A stretch of DNA of 64,000 nucleotides from Orychophragmus violaceus. Its lineage: Eukaryota > Streptophyta > Magnoliopsida > Brassicales > Brassicaceae. Positions 31,091 through 42,867 of the stretch are shown here, piece after piece. Numbering within the stretch: position 1 is the stretch's first letter; each line of letters opens with the position of its first letter. A model generated the notes under the pieces. That model had not been told where the DNA came from, made no database searches, and worked only from the letters and a program-made list of their open reading frames with translations. The stretch spans positions 61,841,728 through 61,905,727 of the forward strand of contig CM058236.1 in assembly GCA_030180135.1 (NCBI GenBank). Direction: 5' to 3'. The position numbers and the translations under genes were made by a program.

Positions 31091-32041
31091 ATGTCTAGCA
31101 CAAACCATCGTAACAATTTCTCCCTGCGATCCGTCCTTGAGAAGGACAAGTTAAATGGATCAAACTTTCTTGAATGGTATCGGAACATGAGAATTGTTCT
31201 CAAACAGGAGAAAAAGGACTATGTCCTTGAGAAAGTTCTCCCCAAGAAGTACCGAGCCAATGCCTGGCAGTCAGATAAGGATGCTTGGGATAAGCATTCT
31301 AATGATGCGGTGGATGTGAGTTGTCTCATGTTGGCTACCATGAACTTGGAATTGCAGAAGCAATATGAGTACGTGGAGTCGCCAATAGAGATGATCACTG
31401 GCCTGAAAAGAATGTTTCAGGAGCAGGCACGAACTCAAAGATACCAGACGGTAAGATCTCTGATTGAGTGCAAGCTACCAAATGGCGAACCAGTTAGTCC
31501 TCATGTCATTAAGATGATGGGTTATATTGATAACCTGGGGAAACTGGATTGTCCCATTAGCCAAGAGTTGGCTACTGACATCATTCTGCAGTCACTGCCG
31601 TCAAGCTATGATCAATTTGTTATAAACTATAACATGAACAACTTGACGAAGACGTTGACTGAATTGCATGGGATGCTTAAGACTGCTGAACCTAATATCA
31701 AGAAGGACACCCCAAATGTCCTTATGGTACAAAAGGGTAAAAAGTTTAAGAAACTTGGTAAGAACAAAGGTGATGGCAAGACGAGCTCGATTGTGAATCC
31801 AAGCGAGTCTGGCCATGCTCCTAAGGTTAAAACCAGTCTTTCTGAAGATGTTAAGTGCCGTTATTGTAATGGTTATGGGCATTTGAAAAGAAACTGCAAT
31901 AAATTCCTGGAAGATTATGAGAAGCTAAAGAAGACGTACGAGACTTCTTCTTCAGGTATTTATGTTATAGAAGTAAATGTTACTTCTTATAGTTCTACTT
32001 ATTGGGTATTTGATACCAGCTGTGGTACTCATATTTTGTGA
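31091..32041 (+). CDS. Cop-C Gag, truncated after the protease start
   Basis: This 316-residue ORF is nearly identical to the Cop-B Gag. It has the gag core, the zinc knuckle CRYCNGYGHLKRNC and the start of the protease with DTS instead of DTG. It ends at the same TGA. The open frame persists here although pol has decayed, which suggests either selection for Gag or too little time for decay. Confidence 0.8.
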   Translation: MSSTNHRNNFSLRSVLEKDKLNGSNFLEWYRNMRIVLKQEKKDYVLEKVLPKKYRANAWQSDKDAWDKHSNDAVDVSCLMLATMNLELQKQYEYVESPIEMITGLKRMFQEQARTQRYQTVRSLIECKLPNGEPVSPHVIKMMGYIDNLGKLDCPISQELATDIILQSLPSSYDQFVINYNMNNLTKTLTELHGMLKTAEPNIKKDTPNVLMVQKGKKFKKLGKNKGDGKTSSIVNPSESGHAPKVKTSLSEDVKCRYCNGYGHLKRNCNKFLEDYEKLKKTYETSSSGIYVIEVNVTSYSSTYWVFDTSCGTHIL

Positions 32042-33602
32042 AAATGTGCAGGGCCTGAGCAAAAGTAGGACTATGGAGAAAGGACAAGTGAATCTACGCG
32101 TGGGAAATGGAGCAAGAGTTGCTGCATTGGCCGTAGGAGTATTTCATTTGTTTTCTTTTATTGCATGTTTTGAACTTAAAACTGCTACTATGTACCTGCT
32201 ATGAGCAGAAAGATTATTTCTATTCCTTGTTTGGATATGGAAGGATATCAGTTTTCAAATTAAGAATAAGTGTTATTCATTTGATTACAATGATATATTT
32301 TATAGTAGCAATCCATTAGAGAATGGACTTTATGTTCTAAACAAGAATGTGCCTAACTATAACATTAATACCAAGAGATTCAAGTCAAATGATACGAATC
32401 AAACTTCTCTCTGGCATTGTCGTTTTAGGCCACATAAATGAGAAACAGATTCAGAAGCTCCATAGTGATGGGCTATTGGGCTCATCTGATTATGAATCAT
32501 AATGAGTAAAGTGAATCTTGTTTATTGGGTAAAATGACGAAGGCTCCTTTCAACAAAGGTAGTATCGATCGACATAAACGATGCGTCGGTCGATACAGGT
32601 TGCGAACGAACAAAATGAAAGGGCCAGAGGCTTATTGGGCTTTATACATACGGATGTATAAGGGCCGATGTGCACTAGTGCTAGAGGAAAATTTCAGTAC
32701 TTCATTACCTTTACTGATATTTTCAGAAGGTACGGTTATGTCTTATTTATAAGACATAAGTCAGAATCTTTGAAAGGTTCAAAGAGTTCCAAAAATGAAG
32801 TACATAATCAATTTGGCAAAGGTATTAAAACTCTACGATGAGATCATGGAGGTGAATACTTAAGTCAAGAATTTAGTGATCATCTGAGAGATTGTGAAAG
32901 TGTTTCACAATTCACTCCTCCTGAATCGGACTTTATTGGATATGGTTCGATCAATGATGAGTCACTTAGATCTTCCATTATCCTTCTAAGAATACGCTCT
33001 AGAAATGTCTGAGTTTATATTAAATAGAGTTCCATCAAAATCAGTTACAGAGATACCACATGAGATGTGGAATGGAAATGTTTCTGATTTATCCATCATG
33101 GAGATTTGGAGTTGCGAGACTTATATAAAACGTTTAATCTCTGATAAGCTCACACCCAAATCTGATAAGTGCTACTTCATTGGTTGTCCTAACAAAACCA
33201 AGGCATGTTACTCTTACAACCAGTTCGAGAACAAATTGTTTGTTGCTCAGAACTATGTTTTCTTAAGAAAGACTTTCTTTCCAAGAAGAACAGTGGGAGT
33301 AAAAGTACAACTCGAAGAAACTCGAAAGTCACAGGAGACTGCTCAACCTGATGAGGAAGAGCAGCAGTTGGATCTACAAAGAGTTTTAGAACCTGCACCT
33401 GTGGTGCCTAAAGTTTATAAAGGATCTAGTGAATGTATATTCGATGTACATTCAAATGCGAGTTTCTGAAGAAGTGTCGATCGACGCAAAAGTTGTATCG
33501 ATCGACACAGATCGCGAATCAAAATATTTTGGTTTATGACTTAATTAACTACGGTTTAAATCTTGGTTAATTAGGTCGTGGTAAAAGTATACATATGAGA
33601 TA
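32042..33602 (+). pseudogene. Cop-C pol remnant, left part (PR to IN)
   Basis: Frame-broken fragments match Cop-E 36540-37880. The module inserted in the integrase is at 32562-32602, and the LTR-U3-like insert starts at 33424. An open stretch 33005-33469 covers the post-integrase region. The lesions match those of Cop-B. Confidence 0.85.
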
Positions 33603-34238
33603 TGTTGGGATAATGTCCTGAAATCACACCTGTACTCACTCCTGTGATAGTTGTGTGTCGAGATCTGACATTCGTATAATACTGGGCGTTTGCAATGCTT
33701 TGCTAGAAGCCTCTTGCAATCTGTAGGTCGTGGACTTACTGCCAGTATTATATGATCCTATAGGGTCACACACCTAAGCGAACTGGAAGCTACGACATGG
33801 GAATGATCATTGTGACAATGATCATGTTATGTGTATTGAAATACACATAAGTATCGATATTAAGGTGTTGTGTCGATCGACACAGCTTGTGTGTCGGTCG
33901 ACACAGTTCGGATTTTCCGAACAGGCTTTTCGGGTTATGGCTTAATTGAGTCTGGCCCGTTAAGCACGTTTAGGTCGAATAAAACGTGTTTAGTTCGACC
34001 TAAACAACAGAGCCGTCCAGTTTTCTTGACAGAAACTCTAGACACACCAGAACCTTTCGATCCCCATTGATCCGGCACTAGCATCCCGTTTCCAGCGTGC
34101 GTGCGTGTGTATCTGGTAGAGGCAAAGCGTTGCGTTGCTCCACTGATCTCGTTCACCATCTCTTCCGCTGCCAAAAGGTAAGAACGAGGTTGGTTCTAAA
34201 TTCAATATAACAAACCCTAGATCCATCGGGATCCAACA
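33603..34238 (+). repeat. Cop-E 5' LTR
   Basis: 636 bp, TGTTGGGATAATG to GGGATCCAACA. One module pair at about 33870-33905, inverted repeat 33968-34005, donor AAG|GTAAGA at 34177/34178. Confidence 0.96.
33968..34005. promoter_or_regulatory. Inverted repeat around an AT-rich core in Cop-E LTR
   Basis: GTTTAGGTCGAA and its exact complement TTCGACCTAAAC flank a 14-base centre with TAAAACG. The position matches the TATA palindrome of Cop-B and -C. A promoter role is inferred. Confidence 0.5.
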
Positions 34239-34239
34239 G

Positions 34240-34251
34240 TGGTATCAGAGC
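34240..34251 (+). other. Cop-E primer-binding site
   Basis: TGGTATCAGAGC, initiator-Met type, one base inside the LTR. Confidence 0.93.
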
Positions 34252-34396
34252 ATGCTTAGGGTTTAGCTATTGAAACTGGTAATATAAAATCGAAAATTGA
34301 TGTTGTTGATCTGTATATTGCTTGCTAAATCGTGTTTTCATAGAATAATTCTCGGTTTTGTTCCTGTTGAAAAGACGAAGAATTGATGAAAACGCA

Positions 34397-34940
34397 CTGT
34401 GTCGATCGACACAAAGCGTGTGTCGGTCGACACGCCGCGGCGCAAAATGAAAAATTTTAGGGTTTGTCGCAGGGTGTCGATCGACACAAAGCGTGTGTCG
34501 GTCGACACAGAGCGAAAACTCGCGAATAAAATTTAGGGTTTATCGCACAGTATCGATCGACACAAAGCGTGTGTCGGTCGATACAAAGCGAAAATCCGTA
34601 AATAATTCTAGGGTTTCGATCTGAGATCGAGTACCCGTAATCGTGTTGCGTCGATCGATACACTGGGTGTGTCGGTCGACACAGGCAATGCGATCAGATA
34701 GATCGGTTCAATTGGATTGGACCGGTTATCTAGCTCGGTTAATTTTATTAACCAAATTGATTCTGGTTTGGTCATATCGATCGACACACAGTGTGTGACG
34801 ATCGACATGGACCATTAAACCGAACTGGTTCAATTGAATTGAATCGGTTAAGTAAATTCGATCCGGTTTGACCGGTTATCGAAGAACGGTTTAAATAGAG
34901 TTGCGTCGATCGATACCAATGGTTGGCGTCGATCGACACA
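34397..34940 (+). repeat. GTCGATCGAC module array in Cop-E leader
   Basis: Six pairs lie at about 34399, 34475, 34551, 34648, 34778 and 34904. The first three follow each other in units of about 76 bp that also contain a TTTAGGGTTT block. In the early pairs the first half is GATCGA and the second GGTCGA. Confidence 0.88.
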
Positions 34941-35586
34941 ACGTCCGCAGACATGTTGGTTTGACCACAAATTTGCATGAACCAGAATAATTTAATCCTA
35001 AAAGTATTAGATGAATCTAAACTTAACGAAACTAAATGTTTTAATTAAAAGTTATTATTTTTTGATATATATAGTGAATATAAATCAAGATAATATTAGT
35101 TCTTTTCCTCAACTAAATATCAAGTGATCTTGATGTCTTGCCCGATCTTGTCTACTGTCAAGACTCGTGTCGTTTGTTGGGTATCTTGGAGTCCTTGATA
35201 TCCACTGCAACATGGGTAAGGCAGGTGGTCAATGACAGACTTGCAGTGCAACTGTCACTGATCACAAGACAGATAAAAGATTGGTTATACTTGACTGGGC
35301 TGTCAGAAGTTCTGGGCCCAGAGACATCAGAGTGGATTGGACATAGTTTGTCTTATTCACGACCAAGAGTTGTACTGAGTACAATTAGCAATGATTTGCT
35401 TACCTAGATAACTAAAGCTTGAGTAACGGCGAGTCGCCCACTCGAATTTTAGTAATCTGAGGATCTTGGCGCATTGTATTCATATGAGGAAACATAGTTT
35501 GAATACAGTGCGAGTTTTCTTATTAGATAAGAATTCTCATTTCTTGTGCTTTATAACTAAAATCTACCTCTTTTTGAATTACAGCT

Positions 35587-38500
35587 ATGTCTGTCTCAAA
35601 TCACATCAACACTTTCTCACTAAGATCCGTCCTTGAGAAGGACAAGCTAAATGGATCTAATTTCTTGGAATGGTATCGGAACCTGAGAATAGTTCTCAGG
35701 CAAGAGAACAAGGAATATGTCCTTGAAAGAATTCTCACCGAGAGGCCACGTTCCAATGCTCCGCAGACAGAAAAGAATGCTTGGGATAAGCATTCAGCGG
35801 ATGTCAAAGATGTTAATTGTCTAATGCTGGTGACTATGAACTCTGAGCTGCAGAAGCAATATGAGTACGTGTTGTCACCCATTGAGATGATTAACAACCT
35901 GAAAGCTTTGTTTCAGGAGCAAGCTCGCACAGAGAGATACCAGACGGTTAAATCTCTCATGGATTGCAAGCTGGCTAAGGACAGTCCAGTAAGTCCTCAT
36001 GTCCTTAAAATGATGGGTTACATTGATAACCTGGGGAAACTGGACTGTGCCATTAGCCAGGAGCTGGCCACTGACATGATTCTGCAGTCATTGCCGTCGT
36101 GTTTTGATCAGTTCATTATGAACTACAACATGCAAAACATGACTAAGACATTGACTGAGTTGCACGGTATGCTGAAGACAGCAGAACCGAATCTCAAGAA
36201 GGCTACTCCCAATGTCCTGATGGTAAAAGGGGGTAAAAGGTTTAAGAAACCTAAGAAGGGTAAGGGTAAGGCCCAGGTTGTCCAGGCTGAAAGTCAGGAC
36301 AAGCCCAAGCCGAAGCCCAAATCCGGGCCTTCTCCTGAGGATAAGTGCAACTACTGCAAGCAGTTGGGGCATTGGAAGAAAGAATGCAAGAAGTTCATGG
36401 AAGATTACAAGAAGCTGAAGAAGACGTATGATGCGTCTGACTCAGGTATTTATGTTATCGAACTTAATGTTATGTCTTCTAGTCCTACTTCGTGGGTATT
36501 GGATACCGGCTGCGGTGCTCATATTTGTACTGATGTGCAGGCACTAAGAAATAGTAGGACGCTGAAGAAAGGACAAGTAGAGCTACGAGTCGGGAATGGA
36601 GCTAAGGTTGCTGCACTGGCCGTAGGCACCTACGAGTTGTCTTTACCTTCGGGCATGGTTTTAATTTTGAATAATTGCTACTATGTACCTGCGATTAGCA
36701 GAAACATAATTTCAGTTTCCGTTTTGGATTTGGAAGGTTTTGATTTTGCTGTTAAGAATAAAGTTTGTTCTTTCAATCGTGATGGTAATTATTATGGTAG
36801 CGCCCCATTAAATAATGGGTTATATATATTAAACCAAGAAATGCCTGTCTTTAACATAAATACAAAGAGGTTTAAGTCCAATGACGAAAACCCGACTTTC
36901 TTATGGCATTGTCGTTTGGGCCATATCAATGAGAAACGCATCCAGAGGCTCCATCGAAATGGGCTTCTGGGCTCATTTGATTTTGAATCATGTGAGAAAT
37001 GCGAGTCTTGTTTGGTGGGCAAAATGGCTAGAGCCCCTTTCAACAAACCAAATGAAAGGGCCAGTGATTTATTGGGCCTTGTTCATACTGATGTATGTGG
37101 GCCAATGAGTACTGCTGCCAGAGGAAACTTTAAGTACTTCATTACCTTTACTGATGATTTCAGTAGGTATGACTATGTCTATTTGATGAGACACAAGTCA
37201 GAATCCTTTGATAGATTCAAGGAATTCAAGAATGAATTACAGAATCAACTTGGCAAGAGTATTAAGATTCTGCGATCGGATCGCGGAGGAGAATACTTGA
37301 GCCAAGAATTCAGCGACTATCTGAGCGAGTGTGGAATCGTTTCACAACTCACTCCTTCTGGTACACCCCAATGGAATGGAGTGTCGGAGAGGAGAAATCG
37401 AACTTTATTTTATATGGTTCGGTCTATGATGAGTCATTCTAATCTTCCACTATCCTTTTGGGGATATGCTCTAGAAACGTCTGCGTTTACACTGAATAGA
37501 GTACCACCTAAATCAGTAGAAAAGACACCACATGAACTGTGGACTGGGAACGTTCCTAGTCTGTCTTTCCTGAGGATTTGGGGTTGTGAGGCTTATGTCA
37601 AACGTTTAATCTCAGACAAGCTTGCACCCAAATCAGATAAATGCTATTTCGTTGGTTATCCTAAGGAAACCAAGGCATACTACTTTTACAACCAATCTGA
37701 GAACAAAGTATTTGTTGCTCGGGACTGTTCTTTTCTTGAGAGGGAGTTTCTCTCTAAGAAAAACAGTGGGAGTAAAGTACATCTCGAAGAAATTCAAGAT
37801 GCACAGGAGACTGCCCAACCTATTGAGGAAGAGCAGCAGTTGGATCCACAAAGTTCTGTGGAACCGGCGCCTGTGGAGCCTGAAGTTCGCAGATCCGGAA
37901 GGATCCGTCACGAACCCGAGAGATACTATGGATTTCTCGTAACCAATTCAAATGATCTGATGATCATTGAAGGTGACGAACCAGCGACCTTTGCGAAAGC
38001 AATGATGGGCTCGGACTCCGAAAAGTGGCTTGGAGCCTCTAAATCCGAAATGACATCCATGTCAAAAAACCAAGTATGGTCCTTGGTCGATTTACCTAGT
38101 GGTGTAAAAGCCATTGAGTGTAAATGGATCTTCAAGAAGAAGATTGACGTGGATGGCAATGTACAGATTTACAAAGCGAGATTGGTGGCTAAAGGTTTCA
38201 AACAAATTCATGGTATTGACTATGATGAAACCTATTCCCCAGTAGCTATGCTTAAATCTATTCGGATTCTTCTAGCGATTGCTGCTCATTATGATTATGA
38301 GATTTGGCAGATGGATGTCAAAACCGCATTCCTGAATGGTATTCTGGAAGAGGATGTGTACATGACACAGCCTGAAGGTTTTGTCGATCCTAAAAACGCT
38401 GGGAAGGTATGCAAGCTTCATAAATCCATTTATGGGTTGAAGCAAGCATCACGGAGTTGGAATCTTCGTTTTGATGAAGCAGTAAAACAATTCGGTTTCA

Positions 38501-39552
38501 TCAAGAACGAAGAAGAATCATGTGTATACAAGAAGACAAGTGGGAGCAAAATTGCATTTCTTGTACTGTATGTCGATGACATACTCCTCCTCGGTAATGA
38601 CGTTCCGTTGCTTCAGTCTATTAAGACTTGGCTAGGAAGTTGTTTTTCCATGAAAGACATGGGAGAAGCCGCATACATTCTTGGAATCAGAATCTACAGA
38701 GATAGAACTAACAAGCTGATTGGATTGTGCCAAGACACTTATATAGATAAGGTGTTGCACAGATTCAGGATGCACGATTCCAAGAAGGGCTTCATACCAA
38801 TGTCTCATGGCAAGAGTCTCTGCAAGAAGCAGTGTCCGGCGACACCTGCTGAGCGAGAACGCATGAATAGGATTCCTTATGCCTCTGCAATAGGATCTAT
38901 TATGTATGCCATGCTCTGCACTCGTCCAGATGTAGCTTACGCGTTAAGCATGACGAGTAGATACCAATCTGATCCAGGTGAAGCTCACTGGACAGCTGTC
39001 AAGAATATTCTCAAGTATTTGAGACATACTAAGGACAAGTTCCTTGTGTATGGAGATAGTGATGAACTTGTGGTGAATGGATTCACCGATGCGAGTTTTC
39101 AGACGGACAGAGACGATTTCCGATCACAGTCTGGATATGTCTTCTGTCTAAATGGCGGTGCGGTGAGCTGGAAGAGCTCTAAGCAGAATACCGTAGCTGA
39201 CTCCACAACGGAAGCTGAATATGTTGCTGCTTCAGAAGCGGCAAAGGAAGCTGTTTGGATCAAGAAGTTCATGACTGAACTTGGTGTGGTTCCTAGTATC
39301 TTGGAGCCAGTGGCTTTGTTCTGCGATAACAATGGAGCCATTGCTCAGGCGAAAGAACCCAGGTCACACCAGAAGTCCAAACACGTTGAGAGGAAATATC
39401 ATCTGATTCGTGATATTGTCAATAGAGGTGATGTGAAGATCAGCCGAGTTCCGACAAACGAGAATGTCGCTGATCCTCTAACCAAGTCACTCCCAAGGCC
39501 TAAGCATGAGAGTCATACGACTGCTGTAGGCATTAGAGATCTTAAGATGTAA
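35587..39552 (+). CDS. Cop-E Gag-Pol polyprotein (Ty1/copia)
   Basis: 1321 residues without a stop. Gag core about 10-215; zinc knuckle C254-x2-C-x4-H-x4-C267; protease D306-T-G; pre-integrase finger about 435-490; integrase D502, D565, E601; RT with YVDD at 995-998; RNase H to the C-terminus. It aligns end to end with the Cop-A product. One point of note is Tyr609 just after the integrase Glu, where Cop-A has Asp613 and the family usually has LLDMV-like sequence. This might impair integrase. Start supported by alignment with Cop-A, -B and -C and by the acceptor two bases upstream. Confidence 0.96.
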   Translation: MSVSNHINTFSLRSVLEKDKLNGSNFLEWYRNLRIVLRQENKEYVLERILTERPRSNAPQTEKNAWDKHSADVKDVNCLMLVTMNSELQKQYEYVLSPIEMINNLKALFQEQARTERYQTVKSLMDCKLAKDSPVSPHVLKMMGYIDNLGKLDCAISQELATDMILQSLPSCFDQFIMNYNMQNMTKTLTELHGMLKTAEPNLKKATPNVLMVKGGKRFKKPKKGKGKAQVVQAESQDKPKPKPKSGPSPEDKCNYCKQLGHWKKECKKFMEDYKKLKKTYDASDSGIYVIELNVMSSSPTSWVLDTGCGAHICTDVQALRNSRTLKKGQVELRVGNGAKVAALAVGTYELSLPSGMVLILNNCYYVPAISRNIISVSVLDLEGFDFAVKNKVCSFNRDGNYYGSAPLNNGLYILNQEMPVFNINTKRFKSNDENPTFLWHCRLGHINEKRIQRLHRNGLLGSFDFESCEKCESCLVGKMARAPFNKPNERASDLLGLVHTDVCGPMSTAARGNFKYFITFTDDFSRYDYVYLMRHKSESFDRFKEFKNELQNQLGKSIKILRSDRGGEYLSQEFSDYLSECGIVSQLTPSGTPQWNGVSERRNRTLFYMVRSMMSHSNLPLSFWGYALETSAFTLNRVPPKSVEKTPHELWTGNVPSLSFLRIWGCEAYVKRLISDKLAPKSDKCYFVGYPKETKAYYFYNQSENKVFVARDCSFLEREFLSKKNSGSKVHLEEIQDAQETAQPIEEEQQLDPQSSVEPAPVEPEVRRSGRIRHEPERYYGFLVTNSNDLMIIEGDEPATFAKAMMGSDSEKWLGASKSEMTSMSKNQVWSLVDLPSGVKAIECKWIFKKKIDVDGNVQIYKARLVAKGFKQIHGIDYDETYSPVAMLKSIRILLAIAAHYDYEIWQMDVKTAFLNGILEEDVYMTQPEGFVDPKNAGKVCKLHKSIYGLKQASRSWNLRFDEAVKQFGFIKNEEESCVYKKTSGSKIAFLVLYVDDILLLGNDVPLLQSIKTWLGSCFSMKDMGEAAYILGIRIYRDRTNKLIGLCQDTYIDKVLHRFRMHDSKKGFIPMSHGKSLCKKQCPATPAERERMNRIPYASAIGSIMYAMLCTRPDVAYALSMTSRYQSDPGEAHWTAVKNILKYLRHTKDKFLVYGDSDELVVNGFTDASFQTDRDDFRSQSGYVFCLNGGAVSWKSSKQNTVADSTTEAEYVAASEAAKEAVWIKKFMTELGVVPSILEPVALFCDNNGAIAQAKEPRSHQKSKHVERKYHLIRDIVNRGDVKISRVPTNENVADPLTKSLPRPKHESHTTAVGIRDLKM

Positions 39553-40372
39553 TCTTGATTCTAGTGGGAGTTTTGGATTTTGTTTTAGTTATAATAAGAC
39601 GCTATTGTAAACATTCTTTTAGAAGTGTTTAATGAAATTTGATTTCAGCATTATTTATTGTGATCTAAATAATGGTCCCAAAATAAGTTTATGACATATT
39701 ATAGGTCATCAAGTTGAGAACTTGATCATGAAACCCTATAAGTTAATAAATTATTTTGTCCCTAGTCAAGGTTGTAGAATCAGGACACTGACAACCGTTA
39801 GAGACTAGATTGTGAGGTGACTGTTGGCTAAGTTTCATGGAGCCAATGATATGATATCGCAGTCAGTCACATAGATATATGTCAGTGGACATATGATCGG
39901 ACATGACCCGCTAATGAGAAGTCTACAAGATAGTAATATCTGTGTCATAAGAGGTTCTCATTACGACTATAGAGTATAGTCCTAAGACCTGAGTTCATCA
40001 TGCTTTCTTGCATATGAATTGGTACATTTTGACTTTGTCAAACGTCGATCCGTAACTGGCGGCTATAACGACACTGTTCAAGTTTATCATGAAGTGTGCG
40101 TTGAAACAGGGATGGAACAAGATGGAATTTGTCCCTCCTGTATAACGGGAGATAAATATCTCAGGGCCTATCGAAGATTGAATACTGAGAAAATGTGTGG
40201 CCGCACTCAAACGAACTGTAGTTCAGTTGTTTGCAATGTTCAGTATGAGATCAGGAGTTCGATAAACACGATGTTGGCTTAATAAGGATGACACAAATCT
40301 TGCCTTATGCCAAATCGAGATATAGAGACAAAAGGATTATAGGAATTGATGATTCCAGTACAAGTGGGAGAT
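39553..40372 (+). other. Cop-E 3' untranslated region and polypurine tract
   Basis: Non-coding. Shares the TATAGGTCATC and GACTATAGAGTATAGTCCT blocks with the other three copia elements. It ends CAAGTGGGAGAT. Confidence 0.85.
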
Positions 40373-41008
40373 TGTTGGGATAGTGTCCTGAAATCACACC
40401 TGTACTCACTCCTGTGATAGTTGTGTGTCGAGATCTGACATTCGTATAATACTGGGCGTTTGCAATGCTTTGCTAGAAGCCTCTTGCAATCTGTAGGTCG
40501 TGGACTTACTGCCAGTATTATATGATCCTATAGGGTCACACACCTAAGCGAACTGGAAGCTACGACATGGGAATGATCATTGTGACAATGATCATGTTAT
40601 GTGTATTGAAATACACATAAGTATCGATATTAAGGTGTTGTGTCGATCGACACAGCTTGTGTGTTGGTCGACACAGTTCGGATTTTCCGAACAGGCTTTT
40701 CGGGTTATGGCTTAATTGAGTCTGGCCCGTTAAGCACGTTTAGGTCGAATAAAACGTGTTTAGTTCGACCTAAACAACAGAGCCGTCCAGTTTTCTTGAC
40801 AGAAACTCTAGACACACCAGAACCTTTCGATCCCCATTGATCCGGCACTAGCATCCCGTTTCCAGCGAGCGTGCGTGTGTATCTGGTAGAGGCAAAGCGT
40901 TGCGTTGCTCCACTGATCTCGTTCACCATCTCTTCCGCTGCCAAAAGGTAAGAACGAGGTTGGTTCTAAATTCAATATAACAAACCCTAGATCCATCGGG
41001 ATCCAACA
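40373..41008 (+). repeat. Cop-E 3' LTR
   Basis: 636 bp; three substitutions from the 5' LTR, one of which changes GTGTCGG to GTGTTGG inside the module. Followed by AGATA. Confidence 0.96.
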
Positions 41009-42073
41009 AGATATGTGCGCGACTTTTACACAAAACTGAAGCTCGCAGATCCGAAAGGATCCGTCACGAACCCGAGAAATGTGGATTTCTCGTAACCAAT
41101 TGCCGTGATCTATTGATCATTGAAAGTGACGGGCCTGCAAATTTTGAAGAAGCAATGATGGGCCTTGACTCCGAAAATGGCTGAAAGCCGCTGAATCCGA
41201 AATGGGATCCATGTCACAGAACCAAGTGTGGACTTTGGTCGATTTACCCGATGGTGCAAAAACCATTGAGTGTAAATAGATTTTCAAAAGGAAATTGATG
41301 TGAATGGTGATATCCAAAGCTGGATTGGTGGAAAAGGTTTCAAGAAAATTCATGGTGTTGACTATGAAGAAACCTATTCCCCAGTCAACATGCTTAAAGT
41401 CCATTCGGATTCTCCTAGCAACCGCCACTCATAATGGTTATGAGATCTGGCAGATGGATGTGAAAACAGTTTTCCTTAATGGAATTCTGGAAAAGGATGT
41501 GTACATGACACAACCTGAAGTTTTCATTGATCCTAATGAAGCTAAAAAGATATGCAAGCTTCGCCGATCCATTTATGGATTGAAGCAAGCATCTCGGAGT
41601 TGGAATCTTCGTTTTGATAAAGCAGTCAAAAGGTTTGAGTTCGTCATGAATGAAGAGGAACCGTGTGTTTACAAGAGGACTAGTGGGAGCGCAGTTGCAT
41701 TTCTAGTATTGTATGATACTACTTCTCGGAAATGAAATTCCATCGTTTCAGTCTATTAAGACCTGACTCGAAAATGTTTTTCGATAAAATTATAGGAGAA
41801 ACCGTATACATTCTTGGAATAAGAATCTATGGAGATAGATTGGATAAGCTAATTGGATTGTGTCAAGACACTTATGGTGATAAGGTCTTGCACAGGTCCA
41901 GTATGCATGATTCCAAGAAGGGCTTCGTGCAAATGACTCTTGGTATTGCTCTTTGCAAGACGCAGTGTCTTTCGACACACGCTGAGCAAGGGCGAATGAG
42001 GGTCAGGCTACTGCTAAAGGCATTAGATGTCTTAAGATGTGATCTTAATTTTAGTGGGAGTCGTTGTTGTTAA
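41009..42073 (+). pseudogene. Cop-C pol remnant, right part (RT)
   Basis: After the second AGATA the U3-like insert ends at 41035 and pol resumes at the IN-RT linker. The open part 41304-41735 has QMDVKTVFLNGILEKD and IYGLKQASRSWNLRF. The sequence encoding YVDD is deleted near 41715. RNase H is missing through the same deletion as in Cop-B. Confidence 0.85.
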
Positions 42074-42867
42074 CTTTAGTTATGATATGATGTTCGTATA
42101 AACATAATTTGATTATGTTAATGAAATCTGACATCTGTATTATTTAATAATGGTTATTAAATAATAGTCCCAAAGTAATTTATGACATTTTATAGGTCAT
42201 CAAGTATGTGACTTGATCATGAAACCCTATAGATAATAGATGACATAAATTATGTTGGTCCCTGGTCGAGGTTGTTAAAGTGGGACGTTAACAACCGCGT
42301 GAGACTAGTATGTGAGGTGACTGATGACTAAGTTTCATGGAGTCATTAATAAGAGTATTAAAGTCAATCACATAGATGTGTGTTGGAGAACACAGGATCG
42401 GACATGACCCACTGATGAGAACTCTACGGGATAGTTATATAAGTGTCATGAGAGTTTTCATTACGACTATAGAGTATAGTCCTTAAACCTGAGTTCATCA
42501 TGTTTTCTTACATGTGAATTGGTCCGCTTTAACCTTGTCAAACGTCAGCCGTAACTGGTGACTATAAAGGCATTGATTGGGTGTATCATGAAGCGAGTGA
42601 AGAAACAGAGATGGAACAAGATGGGATTTGTCCCTCCTATATAACAGGAGATAAATATCTCAGGGCCCATCGAAGATTTGATACTGAGAAATGTGTGGCC
42701 ACACTCAAACGAGGTGATTGTCAGTCGTTTGTCTTGTCAGTATAAATCGGAGTTCGATGAACATGATCTTGGCTAAATAAGGGTGACACAGATCTTGCCT
42801 TATGCCAGATCGAGATATAGTGACGAAGGGATTAAAGGAATAGATGATTCCAGTACAAGTGGGAGAT
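42074..42867 (+). other. Cop-C 3' untranslated region and polypurine tract
   Basis: Closely matches Cop-B 15712-16505 and ends AAGTGGGAGAT. No gene seen. Confidence 0.8.

Larger units (their letters stand above)
34178..35584 (+). other. Predicted leader intron of Cop-E
   Basis: A strong donor AAG|GTAAGA at 34177/34178. At the other end ATAACTAAAATC, a pyrimidine stretch and TTACAG end at 35584, then CT and the ATG at 35587. The 1407-bp interval includes the PBS and all six leader modules. Confidence 0.6.
33603..41008 (+). mobile_element. Cop-E: near-intact Ty1/copia retrotransposon
   Basis: This 7.4-kb element has 636-bp LTRs that differ at three positions and an AGATA duplication (33598-33602, 41009-41013) inside Cop-C. 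It has an iMet PBS, a leader with six module pairs, a complete 1321-residue polyprotein and a polypurine tract. It is closer to Cop-B and -C than Cop-A is, and is the best candidate for their autonomous partner. Confidence 0.96.

Noticed and set aside
34397..34940. Palindromic arrays as a CRISPR
   Set aside because: The units are two-part palindromes of varying spacing in plant retrotransposon leaders; there are no uniform spacers and no cas genes.
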